Positions 46,478 to 56,138 of a DNA stretch of 64,000 bases are shown here, in pieces. The notes below the pieces were generated by a model that saw nothing but the letters and a program-made list of their open reading frames with translations, searched no databases and had not been told where the DNA came from. Where the stretch lies: positions 7,763,307 through 7,827,306 of the forward strand of contig NC_057920.1 of assembly GCF_018873765.1 (NCBI RefSeq). The letters are read 5' to 3'. This stretch comes from Telopea speciosissima. Taxonomy: Eukaryota; Streptophyta; Magnoliopsida; Proteales; Proteaceae. The position numbers and the translations under genes are program-made. Each line of letters begins with the position of its first letter. Position 1 is the stretch's first letter.

Positions 46478-48368
46478 GGGTAAAGTACACGTACCCCCCC
46501 TAGAATGCACCCAATATTCCTCATACCCCCCCTAAGCAGCTCAATATTCCACGTACCACCCCTCAATATTCTACGTACCGCCCTTGGTTTGCACCCCAAA
46601 TGCCAGATAGGTCGAATCCGTTAAATTCCACCGTTAGATGACAATATTTTGACCATTTTACCCTTTGCTTCATTTTCTTAAATCTGAAAAGACTTAAATA
46701 CTCTCACTTATTTGTTGCCCAAACCTAATCGAAAATGACCAATTTACCCTTTGTTTTATTTTCATAAATGAAAAGACCTAAGTACCCTCACTTATGTATT
46801 ACCCTAACCTAAGTTGAAAATACTATTTTACCCCTAAACATTTGTTCCTAAAAACCAACCCAATCTAACCTTTGAGGAAACGAAAGCTTGGGAGGAACTG
46901 CTGCTCCGGCAAGGCGTCCATTAGTGGTGGTCCGGCGGCTTCCTTTCTTCTCCGGCTACGATCTTTCTTCTCCGACTTCCATTAAGTCAATAGTCTTGTG
47001 GTTGTTTCACTTCTGCTTTGCCAAATGGACCCATTAAAATGAGAAGGAAGGCAAAGCAGAAGAGGCCACACAAGTAAACTACATACGGTTGTGCTCACTT
47101 GGGCAGTCAGGGATATTATGAAACAGGGGAGGGGTCCTCAAAAAACAGAGAAAGGAAGGAAATGATGAGATCAGAGAGCTCTTGCACTGGCCGAAAGATC
47201 CTTGGTTATGCTTGCCTTTAAACTGAAGCACAAAATAAAGGCTGCAACAATACAGCATAATACAGAACTATTTTGTATACAAAGAACCGTATTCCAACCC
47301 ACTAACATCATTAAAATTCTACCCATGAAATAGTTCGCCTTCCCTGCTCATGCCATGCCATGCCATCCTTGTGTAAAAGCTAAAAGAGAATGGTTATACA
47401 GACAGTACAGAGACAATGGCCAAGAAGTCCAGATGATCATTATAAACAATAAACTCTTCTCTCCTCTCTATATCTTCTTGCTCTCAATCAAAAGAAAGTA
47501 AGGAATTGAAGTGAGATATAGAAGTATGAATGCCAATGAAAACTAATATCTGCCAATTTAAACTAACGTTTCTGTATACTAGAGTAGACAGCCTCACTGA
47601 TGAAGTTTAAACTTATCAAAAAAAAAAATTTGCAGAACCTGGCTTGAGATCCAGCTCGTTTTAGGGTTCGAAAACCCCAATTCGAAAACCCTTTTGATTA
47701 GGGTTCGATTAAATTCAGGCTGCAACATCCCATTGTTTTAATTGCTGCAACATCCCATTGTAGAGTTGCTTACTTATTTTAGGTTCAACAACGAAATCAG
47801 AAGAAGGGGAAGAAGTCGAAGCAGAAGAAGAGACAGAGATCGTTCAAAGAAGAAAGAGCTTAGAAGAAGTAGAAGAAGGAGAAGCTGAGAAGAGTTATCT
47901 TGGTTAGATCGTAGCCGGAGAAGAAAGGAAGTCGCCGGAGCACCACTAATGGACGCCTTGCCGGAGCAGCAGTTCCTCCCAAGCTTTCGTTTCCTCAAAG
48001 GTTAGATTGGGTTGGTTTTTAGGAACAAATGTTTAGGGGTAAAATAGTCTTTTTGATTTAGGTTAGGGTAATACATAAGTGAGGGTACTTAGGTCTTTTC
48101 ATTTATGAAAATAAAACAAAGGGTAAATTGGTCATTTTCAATTAGGTTTGGGCAACAAATAAGTGAGGGTATTTAAGTCTTTTCAGATTTAAGAAAATGA
48201 AGCAAAGGGTAAAATGGTCAAAATATTGTCATCTAACGGTGGAATTTAACGAATTGGACCTATCTGGTATTTGGGGTGTAAACCAGGGGTGGTACATGAA
48301 ATATTGAGCCGCTTAAGGGGATACGAGGAATATTGGATGCATTCTAGGGAGGTACGTGTACTTTACCC
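46478..48368. mobile_element. Non-autonomous Mutator-like element with long TIRs (Pack-MULE candidate)
   Basis: The element is 1891 bp, begins GGGTAAAGTACACGTACC and ends GGTACGTGTACTTTACCC. It is flanked by the exact 9-bp repeat ATGAATAAA (46469-46477 and 48369-48377), the Mutator signature. Long terminal inverted repeats span 46478-46962 and 47907-48368. The centre (46963-47906) is unlike the arms and includes a 13-bp inverted repeat (CTTCTGCTTTGCC) and a short tandem duplication of GCTGCAACATCCCATTG. No transposase is present. The centre may be captured host sequence, of unknown source. Confidence 0.88.
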
Positions 48369-48519
48369 ATGAATAAAAGGGAAAAAATTCTTTGTTCGGG
48401 AGTGTGGCCTAGGTCCTACGCCAGCACTCCCAAGGCCATGAGTTTATCTCTCTCCTTCCCATATGAAAAGACACTTTTCCCCCCTTGTTTTAAAGAGAAG
48501 AGAGATAGACACATGGGCC

Positions 48520-49077
48520 TAGGGGTGCAAGTTTGGCCTTGGTAGCCCAAACCCGCCCTGGCCCGCCTTGAGCCCGAACAGGGCCTGGGCTGAGATATTT
48601 GGCCTTGAGGGCAGGTTAGGGCTGGAAATTTTTGACCTTGAGTCTGGGTCGGGTCGGGTTAGGGTTGAGGTATCGGGCTAAGCTTGGCTCGGCCCAGCCC
48701 GCCCCTAATTTAAGTTGTACTATAAAATATATATTGAAATAATATATACATTATAAACTTTAAACATCACCCACATTTTTTTTTTATATAATATATTATA
48801 TATGAAGACATTAAGTGATATAATATATTTTATTATAGTATTATTTTATATAAAATTGATAATGTTTTCCCCGGTCCATTCCAGTCCATGCATTTCTTTC
48901 TCCCTCCCCAAGATTAGGACCAATCAGGGTCAACCCGGCCGGCCCTGAGGGCGGGTCAGGGTTAGATTTTTCTGGCCCTGAGTCAGGGTCGGGTCGGGCC
49001 TGGGCTCAGCTATAGGGACTTAGGGTTGGGCTAGGTTCTATAAAACCCGGCCCCAACCAGACCCTGTTGCAGCCCTA
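48520..49077. mobile_element. hAT-type MITE, 558 bp
   Basis: Ends TAGGGGTGCAAG and TTGCAGCCCTA (inverted) are flanked by 8-bp repeats CATGGGCC (48512-48519) and CACGGGCC (49078-49085), one mismatch. The arms are rich in GGGTCGGGTCGGGC and the centre is AT-rich. The termini match the laccase-intron MITE at 28815. It inserted into a copy of the CTATCTCTCTCC dispersed repeat. Confidence 0.85.
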
Positions 49078-49499
49078 CACGGGCCTGTACAAAAAATTGT
49101 TTTCTTAATTTTACTGCTTCCCTAAATAAAATTAGGAAAACATATTTTTTTTTCTTTCTTGGCATCCAAATATAGCATAAATAAATGATCATAATCATCA
49201 TTCCACGTGGCAAAATATAATGGGTTTATAGAGAATGAAATGAAACAATGTGTATCGATTAAATGTACCAACTGGACAAAAAATGACGTGGGCAATAGAT
49301 ACAAAATTCAGAATGCCAATTAAGCTGCCACTCTACCAAAAAATAAAAAATAAAAAAAAGCTGCCACATGGCAGACAATGTGGTCAGTCTTTATTAACTT
49401 CAACTCCTGTCCCTAGTCGAGTCCTACTCCCTCGACTCCCAAAGGCACATTTACGGTTTTACCCACCCTTGTTATAATCGCAGTTTTCCTCTACACTTG

Positions 49500-49542
49500 C
49501 TTCTTTAGTGTCAATGGCTTCTTCGTCTGCTACAGCGGGACG

Positions 49543-49579
<37 letters not shown>

Positions 49580-51342
49580 GAACAGAAATGAAGGTTAGGA
49601 ATCTCTGAACCTCTGGCCTGATGGATGGATGAGTTGGAAGACTATGAGTTTCAATCCAGAAAAACCTCAAAAGCTCTTTTCTCAGGCGACGGAGCTCGCT
49701 CATCTAAGGTTCTTCATCTCTGATCCATTCTCAAAAGCGACACCTTTCCCAACCACATGAGCTTTCAGAAAAGAAGGAGAAAAAGGAGTGAAAAAGCTGT
49801 CAGTGAAAAAGAGCCAAAGCGTTGCAGATAACGTTTATAGTTTTTATTTCCTTTTTCTTCATCAATCACTATCGCAGTCTTATTCTCTTTTTCTCCCCCT
49901 TCTCCTTCTCTTGCTCTCCTAGAACGAGTGTTTTTAAAACTATTTTTCATCAAAAATTTCATTAGAAAAAGGAGTTTTTTTTTTCTGCGAAGCTTACTAG
50001 GAATGCAGAAGAAATCGGAAATCCCTTGGGGGAATGGGAATCTCTAAGATCAAGCTGCCACGGTGGCGAAGGAATTGTTAAGAAAAAGACAGAAATGAAC
50101 GAAAATCGATGAATTTCAGTTTTTAAACTGAATTTTTCTTAATCTTAATTTTTAAAAAATGGTAGGAAAAGGAGGAGCTGAATACGTGTTAAGAGGGAGC
50201 AGTTTAAGAGGGGAAGAAGAGGTTGGGATCCGAGTAAAGGTCTTGGTGCAGTGACTGCAGCTGTGGGGAACTGTGTTGCTGGCGGTGGTGGTGGTGGTGG
50301 TGGTGGTAGTGGTAGTGGTAGTGGCGGTTAGCTGAGGAAGAATTGGGACTGCTTAGGGTTTCGAAATAAAGGAACAAAAGCGTAGCGGAGGACACGGTCG
50401 GCCTTCTTGAGTTTCGGTCTTGTTTCTCCGATCTGCAACTTTTTTTATTTCAGGAATCCGAAGCTTGAATACTTCGATCTATCTTCTCTGATCTTCAACT
50501 TTCAAGTTATCCTGTAGTTCCAAGCTTTCTTGCTAGTTTATTCCGACGGTCGTTCTGTTCTTCATCGAAGATATTAGGTGTTTTCTGGTTCTAAGCATTC
50601 TCGCATACTGCATTTTGAGTTTCTGATCGGTGATTCTTACGTATTCACTCGCTCGAATTTCTTGGGTGGTCCAAGCAAATCAGAGAGATTTGGGAATTAA
50701 TTGGTGGATAAGAAATTCTGGTTGTTCAATCTGCATTTAAGTGATTTGAGATTATCGGCAAGTTTCAACAAGTAAGGAAAAATCTGTTTTCACTTCATAC
50801 ATTTCTTGCTGGTAGAACATCTGAATCGATTTCGACAAATTCCTGCCGGCATTGATCGGCGTTCACATCTGTCTTCTTTCTCCGGTGAGCTCTTATGCTA
50901 AAGAGTCCGTGATCTTTCGAGGATAATGATTTCATCGGACGAGAAAGGGTTTTCGTTTTCCTCTGGCAGATGAAGAAGGAATCGTAACGTAGATCTCGCA
51001 TTAATGCCATTTTTTGAGAACTCTGCTCGGTGACGGGCTCTCTGAGGTGTAAAATTGCAAGTTTTTTCCACTTTGCACTGATCCAACGGTTCTTCTTCGG
51101 TCACTGGATTTCTCCGATAAGTTTGAAACTTCGCGGGTCCCCGTTTAGATTTAATACGATAGTCCCATCACCATTAGGTAATTCAGGGAAAAGAAAACTT
51201 GAGAGTTTCATCCTCTTCAGAACTCTGTTTACGTGATTTTAGATCTACCAAATCTCTTTGATAGCTTTACTTTTACCTCATCTCTTTATTTACTTATATG
51301 TGTTTTCTGGGATATTTAAAGGAAACAATCTGTGTGGCTTCA
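49500..51342 (+). promoter_or_regulatory. Promoter and long 5' leader region of the tubby-like gene
   Basis: This stretch holds a CT microsatellite (about 49546-49576), T-rich tracts, a GGT/GTG repeat (about 50280-50325) and several pyrimidine patches. A good donor, AACAA|GTAAGG, near 50771 and acceptor-like TCCTCTTCAG near 51220 suggest a leader intron, which tubby-like genes often have. The transcription start cannot be fixed. Small ORFs, including one from an ATG at 49514 through the CT repeat, could be uORFs or chance. Confidence 0.45.
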
Positions 51343-51976
51343 ATGTCGTTAAAAAGTATTGTTCGTGAGCTGAAAGAGATGAGAGATGGGATAGGGAACA
51401 TGTCGTGGAGAGGGGTAGAAGGGAAGCATGTGCACAGCCGCACCAGATCGCATATCAGCTCCGATGTGTCTAGGTTTCCTGCTGGATCCCTACAGAGCCG
51501 TTGGGCGAATCTGCCGCCGGAGCTGCTTCTAGATGTTATCCAGAGGTTGGAAACGAGCGAGACGACATGGCCTGCACGGAGGCATGTGGTTGCTTGTGCC
51601 TCTGTTTGCAGGTCATGGAGAGAGATTACAAAAGAGGTTGTGAAGAACCCAGAAAAAAGTGGGAGGCTCACATTCCCTATATCATTGAAACAGGTAGCTT
51701 TTGTTTGTTTCCACTCCTCCGCCTCCTGCTTACTACTTCCTTGATTTTATTTCCGTCATCCCGATTCCCTGCTGATTTTCTTTGTGGTTGAACTTTTGGC
51801 AGCCGGGCCCGCGTGATTCTCCCATACAATGCTTTATAAGGAGGGAGAGAGCAACTTCTACTTATCGACTGTATCTTGGTCTAACCCCTGGTTAGTATTT
51901 TTAATTATTCTTTTGGTGGCGTTTATTTGTTATGCTTGTTTTTTCCATTTGATTGTTGTTCGAATTGTGGATGTGG

Positions 51977-52026
<50 letters not shown>

Positions 52027-53201
52027 TGTGCTAGACTCAAGGATGCATTTCTGTATTTCCTGATAGTGTCAAGCCAAAGAAGTTCCTGGACTGTGTGTTT
52101 TAAATTGATAGTATTTCTAGATTAGATGAGAGGAAGACTAGTGACACCATACTGTAGGTGTTCCTCTTGGTTGATGCTTGAAGTATAGGAATTGTAATAT
52201 GGTAATACCAAGTATGCTTGTGATGGAGTTTCAAAAAATCTTTGTTGAGATGAAAATGCAGCTGGTCATCTAACTTCTGTGTTACTGATGATTTGAGTGA
52301 AATCTCTCAGCTCTGTTGGGTGAGAATGGGAAATTGTTGTTTGCAGCAAGAAAGATCAGAAGGGCAACTAGTACAGATTTTGTGATATCCTTGGATGCTA
52401 ATGATTTCTCCCGTGTAAGCAATACATATGTCGGAAAAATGAGGCAAGTTTGATATATTATTATTGGTACCTTCTTGGCTACTACATTCTTTATCATGAT
52501 CGCAACAATTAATACAAAATCTTTCCAGGTCAAATTTTCTAGGGACCAAGTTCACCATTTATGATAGCCAGCCTCCATATGACACTGCAGTCCAGTCAAA
52601 TAGTCGGTCCAATCGAAGAATTCATGCTAAGAAGGTGTCACCAAGGGTCCCTGCTGGTAATTACAATGTTGCCACAGTCTCCTATGAGCTTAATGTTCTT
52701 CGTACTAGAGGCCCAAGGAGAATGAAATGCACCATGCATTTCATCCCTGTCTCTGCAATTCAAGAAGGGGGATCTGCTCCAACACCAACTGAATTCTCAC
52801 ACTCCCTTGAGGAGCAATTTTCTTTCTTATCAGTTTCTAAACCCAAGAATCTAGTTGCGGATATCAGCTCCAGTAGCCTCTCAGAGCGACCAGCTTTAGT
52901 CCATGGAACCGGGGAGCCGCTGGTTCTAAAGAACAAAGCACCTAGATGGCATGAGCAGCTGCAATGCTGGTGCCTAAATTTTAGGGGACGTGTTACCGTG
53001 GCCTCAGTTAAGAACTTCCAGCTTGTTGCAGCTGTGGAGCCTTCTCACCAAGTTTCGGTGGCAGAGCAAGAAAAGGTGATACTGCAGTTTGGAAAAATAG
53101 GGAAGGACATATTTACCATGGATTATCGTTACCCTCTCTCTGCCTTCCAAGCCTTTGCAATCTGCCTTAGCAGCTTTGACACCAAGCCAGCATGTGAATG
53201 A
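51343..53201 (+). CDS. Tubby-like F-box protein, four coding exons, 414 aa
   Basis: A plant TULP/TLP protein that links an SCF-type F-box to a phosphoinositide-binding tubby domain; relatives act in ABA, stress and immune signalling. Exons: 51343-51693, 51803-51890, 52311-52443, 52529-53201 (1245 bases). The start at [16 protein letters not shown] matches the family. An in-frame ATG at 51298 would add 15 residues but is unlike relatives. The F-box is at about residues 56-112 ([14 protein letters not shown]) and the tubby domain at about 118-410, ending in the signature [15 protein letters not shown]. Lys189 and Arg191 ([12 protein letters not shown]) align with the membrane-lipid-binding pair. 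It is nearest the TLP2/TLP6 group by N-terminus. Intron 3 uses a GC donor (ATGAG|GCAAGT). It looks intact. The downstream neighbour is convergent, with 555 bases between stop codons. Confidence 0.95.
51983..52026 (+). repeat. GT/GA microsatellite in intron 2 of the tubby-like gene
   Basis: A run of GTGTGTGTGTGT is followed by about 15 GA units. It lies inside intron 2 and is likely length-variable between individuals. Confidence 0.85.
52444..52528 (+). other. GC-AG intron in the tubby-like gene
   Basis: Exon 3 ends ATGAG and the intron starts GCAAGT. It ends TTTCCAG before GTCAAATTTTC. Reading across gives [11 protein letters not shown], the conserved tubby sequence with Arg split after its second base, so no GT donor fits. 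AG|GCAAGT is the known consensus for GC donors. Confidence 0.85.
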
Positions 53202-53756
53202 CTTTTTTTTCTCCAATGATCTTGAATATGGTTTGTCCATAGAAAAGTTGGTTGTAAATATTTTTAAACGAAGGCTCAGTAAAATTTGCCGTTAATCATC
53301 ATTTAGTCTCTTAGCGGTGCAGGAAGTAGTTAGTCTCTTGGCGGCAATGCCCATAAAACATGCCTTGTAAGCTGCAGTCCTATTTTATCTATGGATGGGA
53401 GTTATAATGTAATGTTCTTTCTGAAGTTTTGTATTCCATCACTACCAAATATTTGATATCTAATTTTGCAGAAATTTGGTTATACCCGTTTAATTGCACT
53501 AAGCTGTCTTGTTTGTGATACCATTGTATACCTTGTTGTAATAGATCTAAATGTTCAGATAGTACTTTCACTACACACTACCATTATAATTTTCATGCCC
53601 GCACCAGCTACAGCAGCTGGAAAAAAGACAATACATGCTAGAGGGGAAGGATGTTAGCACCCTTCTTATTATGATTATTATCATTTCTACTTTCTGTATT
53701 GCAGGTTGCAATTTATCAATATAAGCTGTATGATTAGGTAATCACACATTCACACC
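53202..53756. other. Convergent intergenic region (shared 3' flanks)
   Basis: This 555-base stretch lies between the stop codons of the tubby-like gene and the proline-rich gene and must contain both 3' UTRs. AT-rich stretches could serve as polyadenylation signals on either strand. Overlapping antisense 3' ends are plausible but cannot be shown here. Confidence 0.5.
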
Positions 53757-56138
53757 CTACTTAGTCAAAGAATCTCCAGTTTGCTTGTCATTGTCCTTTT
53801 CCTTCTCACAGTTGCAGTTGCAACCGTGACGGCGAGGCTTCTGAGTGTTGTTTTGGTCAGTGCCACTGGATTCAACAAAAAGGCTTCTGGGTTCATAAGT
53901 GAGCTTCTGAGCTGGGGTTATGTTGAACTCTGCTTTGCTTACCTCAATACTCTCTGTCTCCTCTTTCATGTTGATTGGTTCTTTTGGATAGTGAGAAAGA
54001 ACAAGATGAACTCCAGGATTCCTTTCGCTAAAGGAACTGTTTAAAATCATTGAATTGTTGATACTCTGCACATTGCTATTAAGGAATGCCAAGGTTGCAG
54101 TGTCCTCCTGTGTCTTTGGATCCTCCATCCTCCTCTTGGAGCTACCTTCTCCATTTGTAGTTGTTTCGTCGTCATCAAACTGGTTGAGTATATTGCCACT
54201 AAGAAAGTGGACTGATCCTTCTCGTTTTGCTGACTCAGAACCCATTTGCATGGTTGCTCCTCTATTTTCACCTGACAGGGTTATAACAGTTGCTGGTTTT
54301 TCATCTGTGGACTGTTTTGGATCTCCCATGGCCAGTTTGTGGAAGAACTTTGAAATGTCTTCCCTGATCTCTCTGTGCAGGGAGCCTTGTTCACTAAGAA
54401 ATGTTGAAGATTTTGGGTGAGATTCCCTGCCCATTCTCTTTTCTTTTGGGTGTGCGATAACCACTTTGCTCTCTTGTTCTTTTGCTGCTGTTTCTGTGAT
54501 TTCCTTTCCATGTGGGGCTGCTTGCTTCTCCAGCTGCTTTTGTCCTAATTGAGGTTTGGTACTTGGCTGTCCTTTTGTTTCCATGCTTAATCCTGAATCC
54601 ATGCTGATGAGTTCAGTGATTGTCTTTTGCTTTGGTTCCTCGTCAGCTGGGGGGTTGGGCTTCTCCTCTCTCTTTGGTTCTTTGCTTGTTTTCTGCTCTG
54701 CTTTAATTTCTTCTGCCTTTGGAGATGTCTGTTGCCCAAAAGTTGTCTCTCGAACTTCCCTGGAATCCATACCTGCCACAGCTTGGCTTGATGCTTGGGG
54801 TGGGTATTTTGCAGCCTCATCTGGCTCTTTGGTAGCTTTTATCAGGTTTTGATTTTGGGAGGGGGAGAGGGATGTAGATGAGGCTTCTACCAAAGACACA
54901 GGTTTTTGGGATGGTGGCTGGGGCAATGCAGGTTCATCTTGGGCAGGAGGTAACATTAATGGTGATGGGGGTTGAGGGGCTTTCTGAAATGGTGACGGAG
55001 GAGGGGAGCTTGCTTGAGTTGTTGGTAGTGATGGTGGGGCTTGCTGCGTTGGTGATGGGGGCTGGGAGGCAGCTCGAGCCTTTGGCTGCTCCATAGGGGC
55101 TGTACGAGATGGAGGGGAGGAGCTTGCTTGAGTTGGTGGTAGTGATGGTGGGGCTTGCTGCGTTGGTGATGAGGGCTGTGAGGCAGCTCGAGCCTTTGGC
55201 TGCTCCATAGGGGCTGTAAGAGATGGAGGGGAGGAGCTTGCTTGAGTTGGTGGTAGTGATGGGGGAGCTCGCTGCATTGGTGATGGGGGCTGGGAGGCAG
55301 CTCGAGCCTTTAGCTGCTCCATGAGGGATGTACGAGATGGAGATGGAGGTTTTGGGGTTGTTCCAAGTGTTTGTTGGGAAGCAACACGGGATGGAGATGG
55401 AGGCTTGGTGGCTGTTTGAGAGGCTGTATGAGATGGTGATGGGGGGGATGAGGCTTTCTGGGTAACTGGTTGGGGTTGAAGTGTGCGGGATGGTGAGGAG
55501 GTCTGAGATGCTGTTTGGGATCGAGGTGATGGTGGAATCTTATGAGATGGTGATGAAGGCTGTGAAGGTAATCGTGATGGAGCAAAGATAGACGGTGAGG
55601 GAAGCTGAGATGCTTTTTGTGATCGGGGTGATGGTGGAAAGATAGATGGTGAGGGAAGCTGAGATGCTTTTTGTGATCGAGGTGATGGTGGTGGGACATT
55701 ACGAGATGGTGATGGAGGCTGTGATGGTAATTGTGATGGAGCAATAGTAGATGGTGAGGGAAGCTGAGATACTGTTTGTGATCGAGGTGATGGTTGTGGG
55801 ACATTACGAGATGGTGATGGAGGCTGTGCAGGTAATCGTGATGGAGCAATGGTAGATGGTGAGGGGGGCTGAGAAACAGTCTTTGGTTGGGCTTGGGGTT
55901 CGGGAGGGGAAGGAGGGCGCCGTTCAGAGGCTGTTCCAGGAGGTGGTAGCTGAATTTTTATTGCAGTGGTCTGCTGATTTGGGGGTCTTGGAGGGGGAGG
56001 GGGAGGGGGAGGGGGAGGGGCAGGGGCAGGGGCAGGTGCTGGTGCTCGTGTTGGTACTGGTGGTGCTCGTGCTGGTGCTTGTGCTTGGGTCACCAACCAA
56101 GGGAGCCGGAAGCGGAAGGGCTGCCTCTGTTCAGCCAT
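53757..56138 (-). CDS. Proline/serine-rich disordered protein of unknown function, intronless, 793 aa
   Basis: One uninterrupted frame on the minus strand starts MAEQRQPFRFRLPWLV. Residues 1-430 are mostly Pro, Ser, Ala and Gln. An N-terminal polyproline run is followed by SPSR/SPRSQ-type motifs and a 38-residue block (core ASQPPSPTQQAPPSLP) repeated three times with a 114-base period at 55007-55345. Residues about 430-600 are Lys/Glu-rich. The C-terminal third is more ordered-looking (SVHFLSGNILNQFDDDETTT; NSNVQSINNSMILNSSF; NPGVHLVLSHYP) and ends near a Cys cluster, HGCNCNCEKEK. No signal peptide, membrane segment or known domain is seen. I recall similar C-termini in uncharacterised plant proteins but give no function. 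Repeats are codon-phased, so the frame is real. Possible roles are RNA- or cytoskeleton-associated scaffold or nuclear factor; this is only a guess. Confidence 0.85.
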   Translation of the reverse strand: MAEQRQPFRFRLPWLVTQAQAPARAPPVPTRAPAPAPAPAPPPPPPPPPPRPPNQQTTAIKIQLPPPGTASERRPPSPPEPQAQPKTVSQPPSPSTIAPSRLPAQPPSPSRNVPQPSPRSQTVSQLPSPSTIAPSQLPSQPPSPSRNVPPPSPRSQKASQLPSPSIFPPSPRSQKASQLPSPSIFAPSRLPSQPSSPSHKIPPSPRSQTASQTSSPSRTLQPQPVTQKASSPPSPSHTASQTATKPPSPSRVASQQTLGTTPKPPSPSRTSLMEQLKARAASQPPSPMQRAPPSLPPTQASSSPPSLTAPMEQPKARAASQPSSPTQQAPPSLPPTQASSSPPSRTAPMEQPKARAASQPPSPTQQAPPSLPTTQASSPPPSPFQKAPQPPSPLMLPPAQDEPALPQPPSQKPVSLVEASSTSLSPSQNQNLIKATKEPDEAAKYPPQASSQAVAGMDSREVRETTFGQQTSPKAEEIKAEQKTSKEPKREEKPNPPADEEPKQKTITELISMDSGLSMETKGQPSTKPQLGQKQLEKQAAPHGKEITETAAKEQESKVVIAHPKEKRMGRESHPKSSTFLSEQGSLHREIREDISKFFHKLAMGDPKQSTDEKPATVITLSGENRGATMQMGSESAKREGSVHFLSGNILNQFDDDETTTNGEGSSKRRMEDPKTQEDTATLAFLNSNVQSINNSMILNSSFSERNPGVHLVLSHYPKEPINMKEETESIEVSKAEFNITPAQKLTYEPRSLFVESSGTDQNNTQKPRRHGCNCNCEKEKDNDKQTGDSLTK
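55007..55345 (-). repeat. Three 114-bp coding tandem repeats in the proline-rich gene
   Basis: Copies begin at about 55007, 55121 and 55235, each with AGCTTGCTTGAGTT near its start on the plus strand. The period is exactly 114, a multiple of three, and the copies are 85-95% alike by eye. Related shorter repeats follow at about 55560-55860. Confidence 0.85.

Noticed and set aside
50204-50395. 63-codon minus-strand ORF with a His run
   Set aside because: It is a translation of the GGT/GTG microsatellite in the leader of the tubby-like gene.
51298-51342. Upstream in-frame ATG for the tubby-like protein
   Set aside because: Family members start MSLKS; the extra residues (MCFLGYLKETICVAS) resemble translated leader or intron end.
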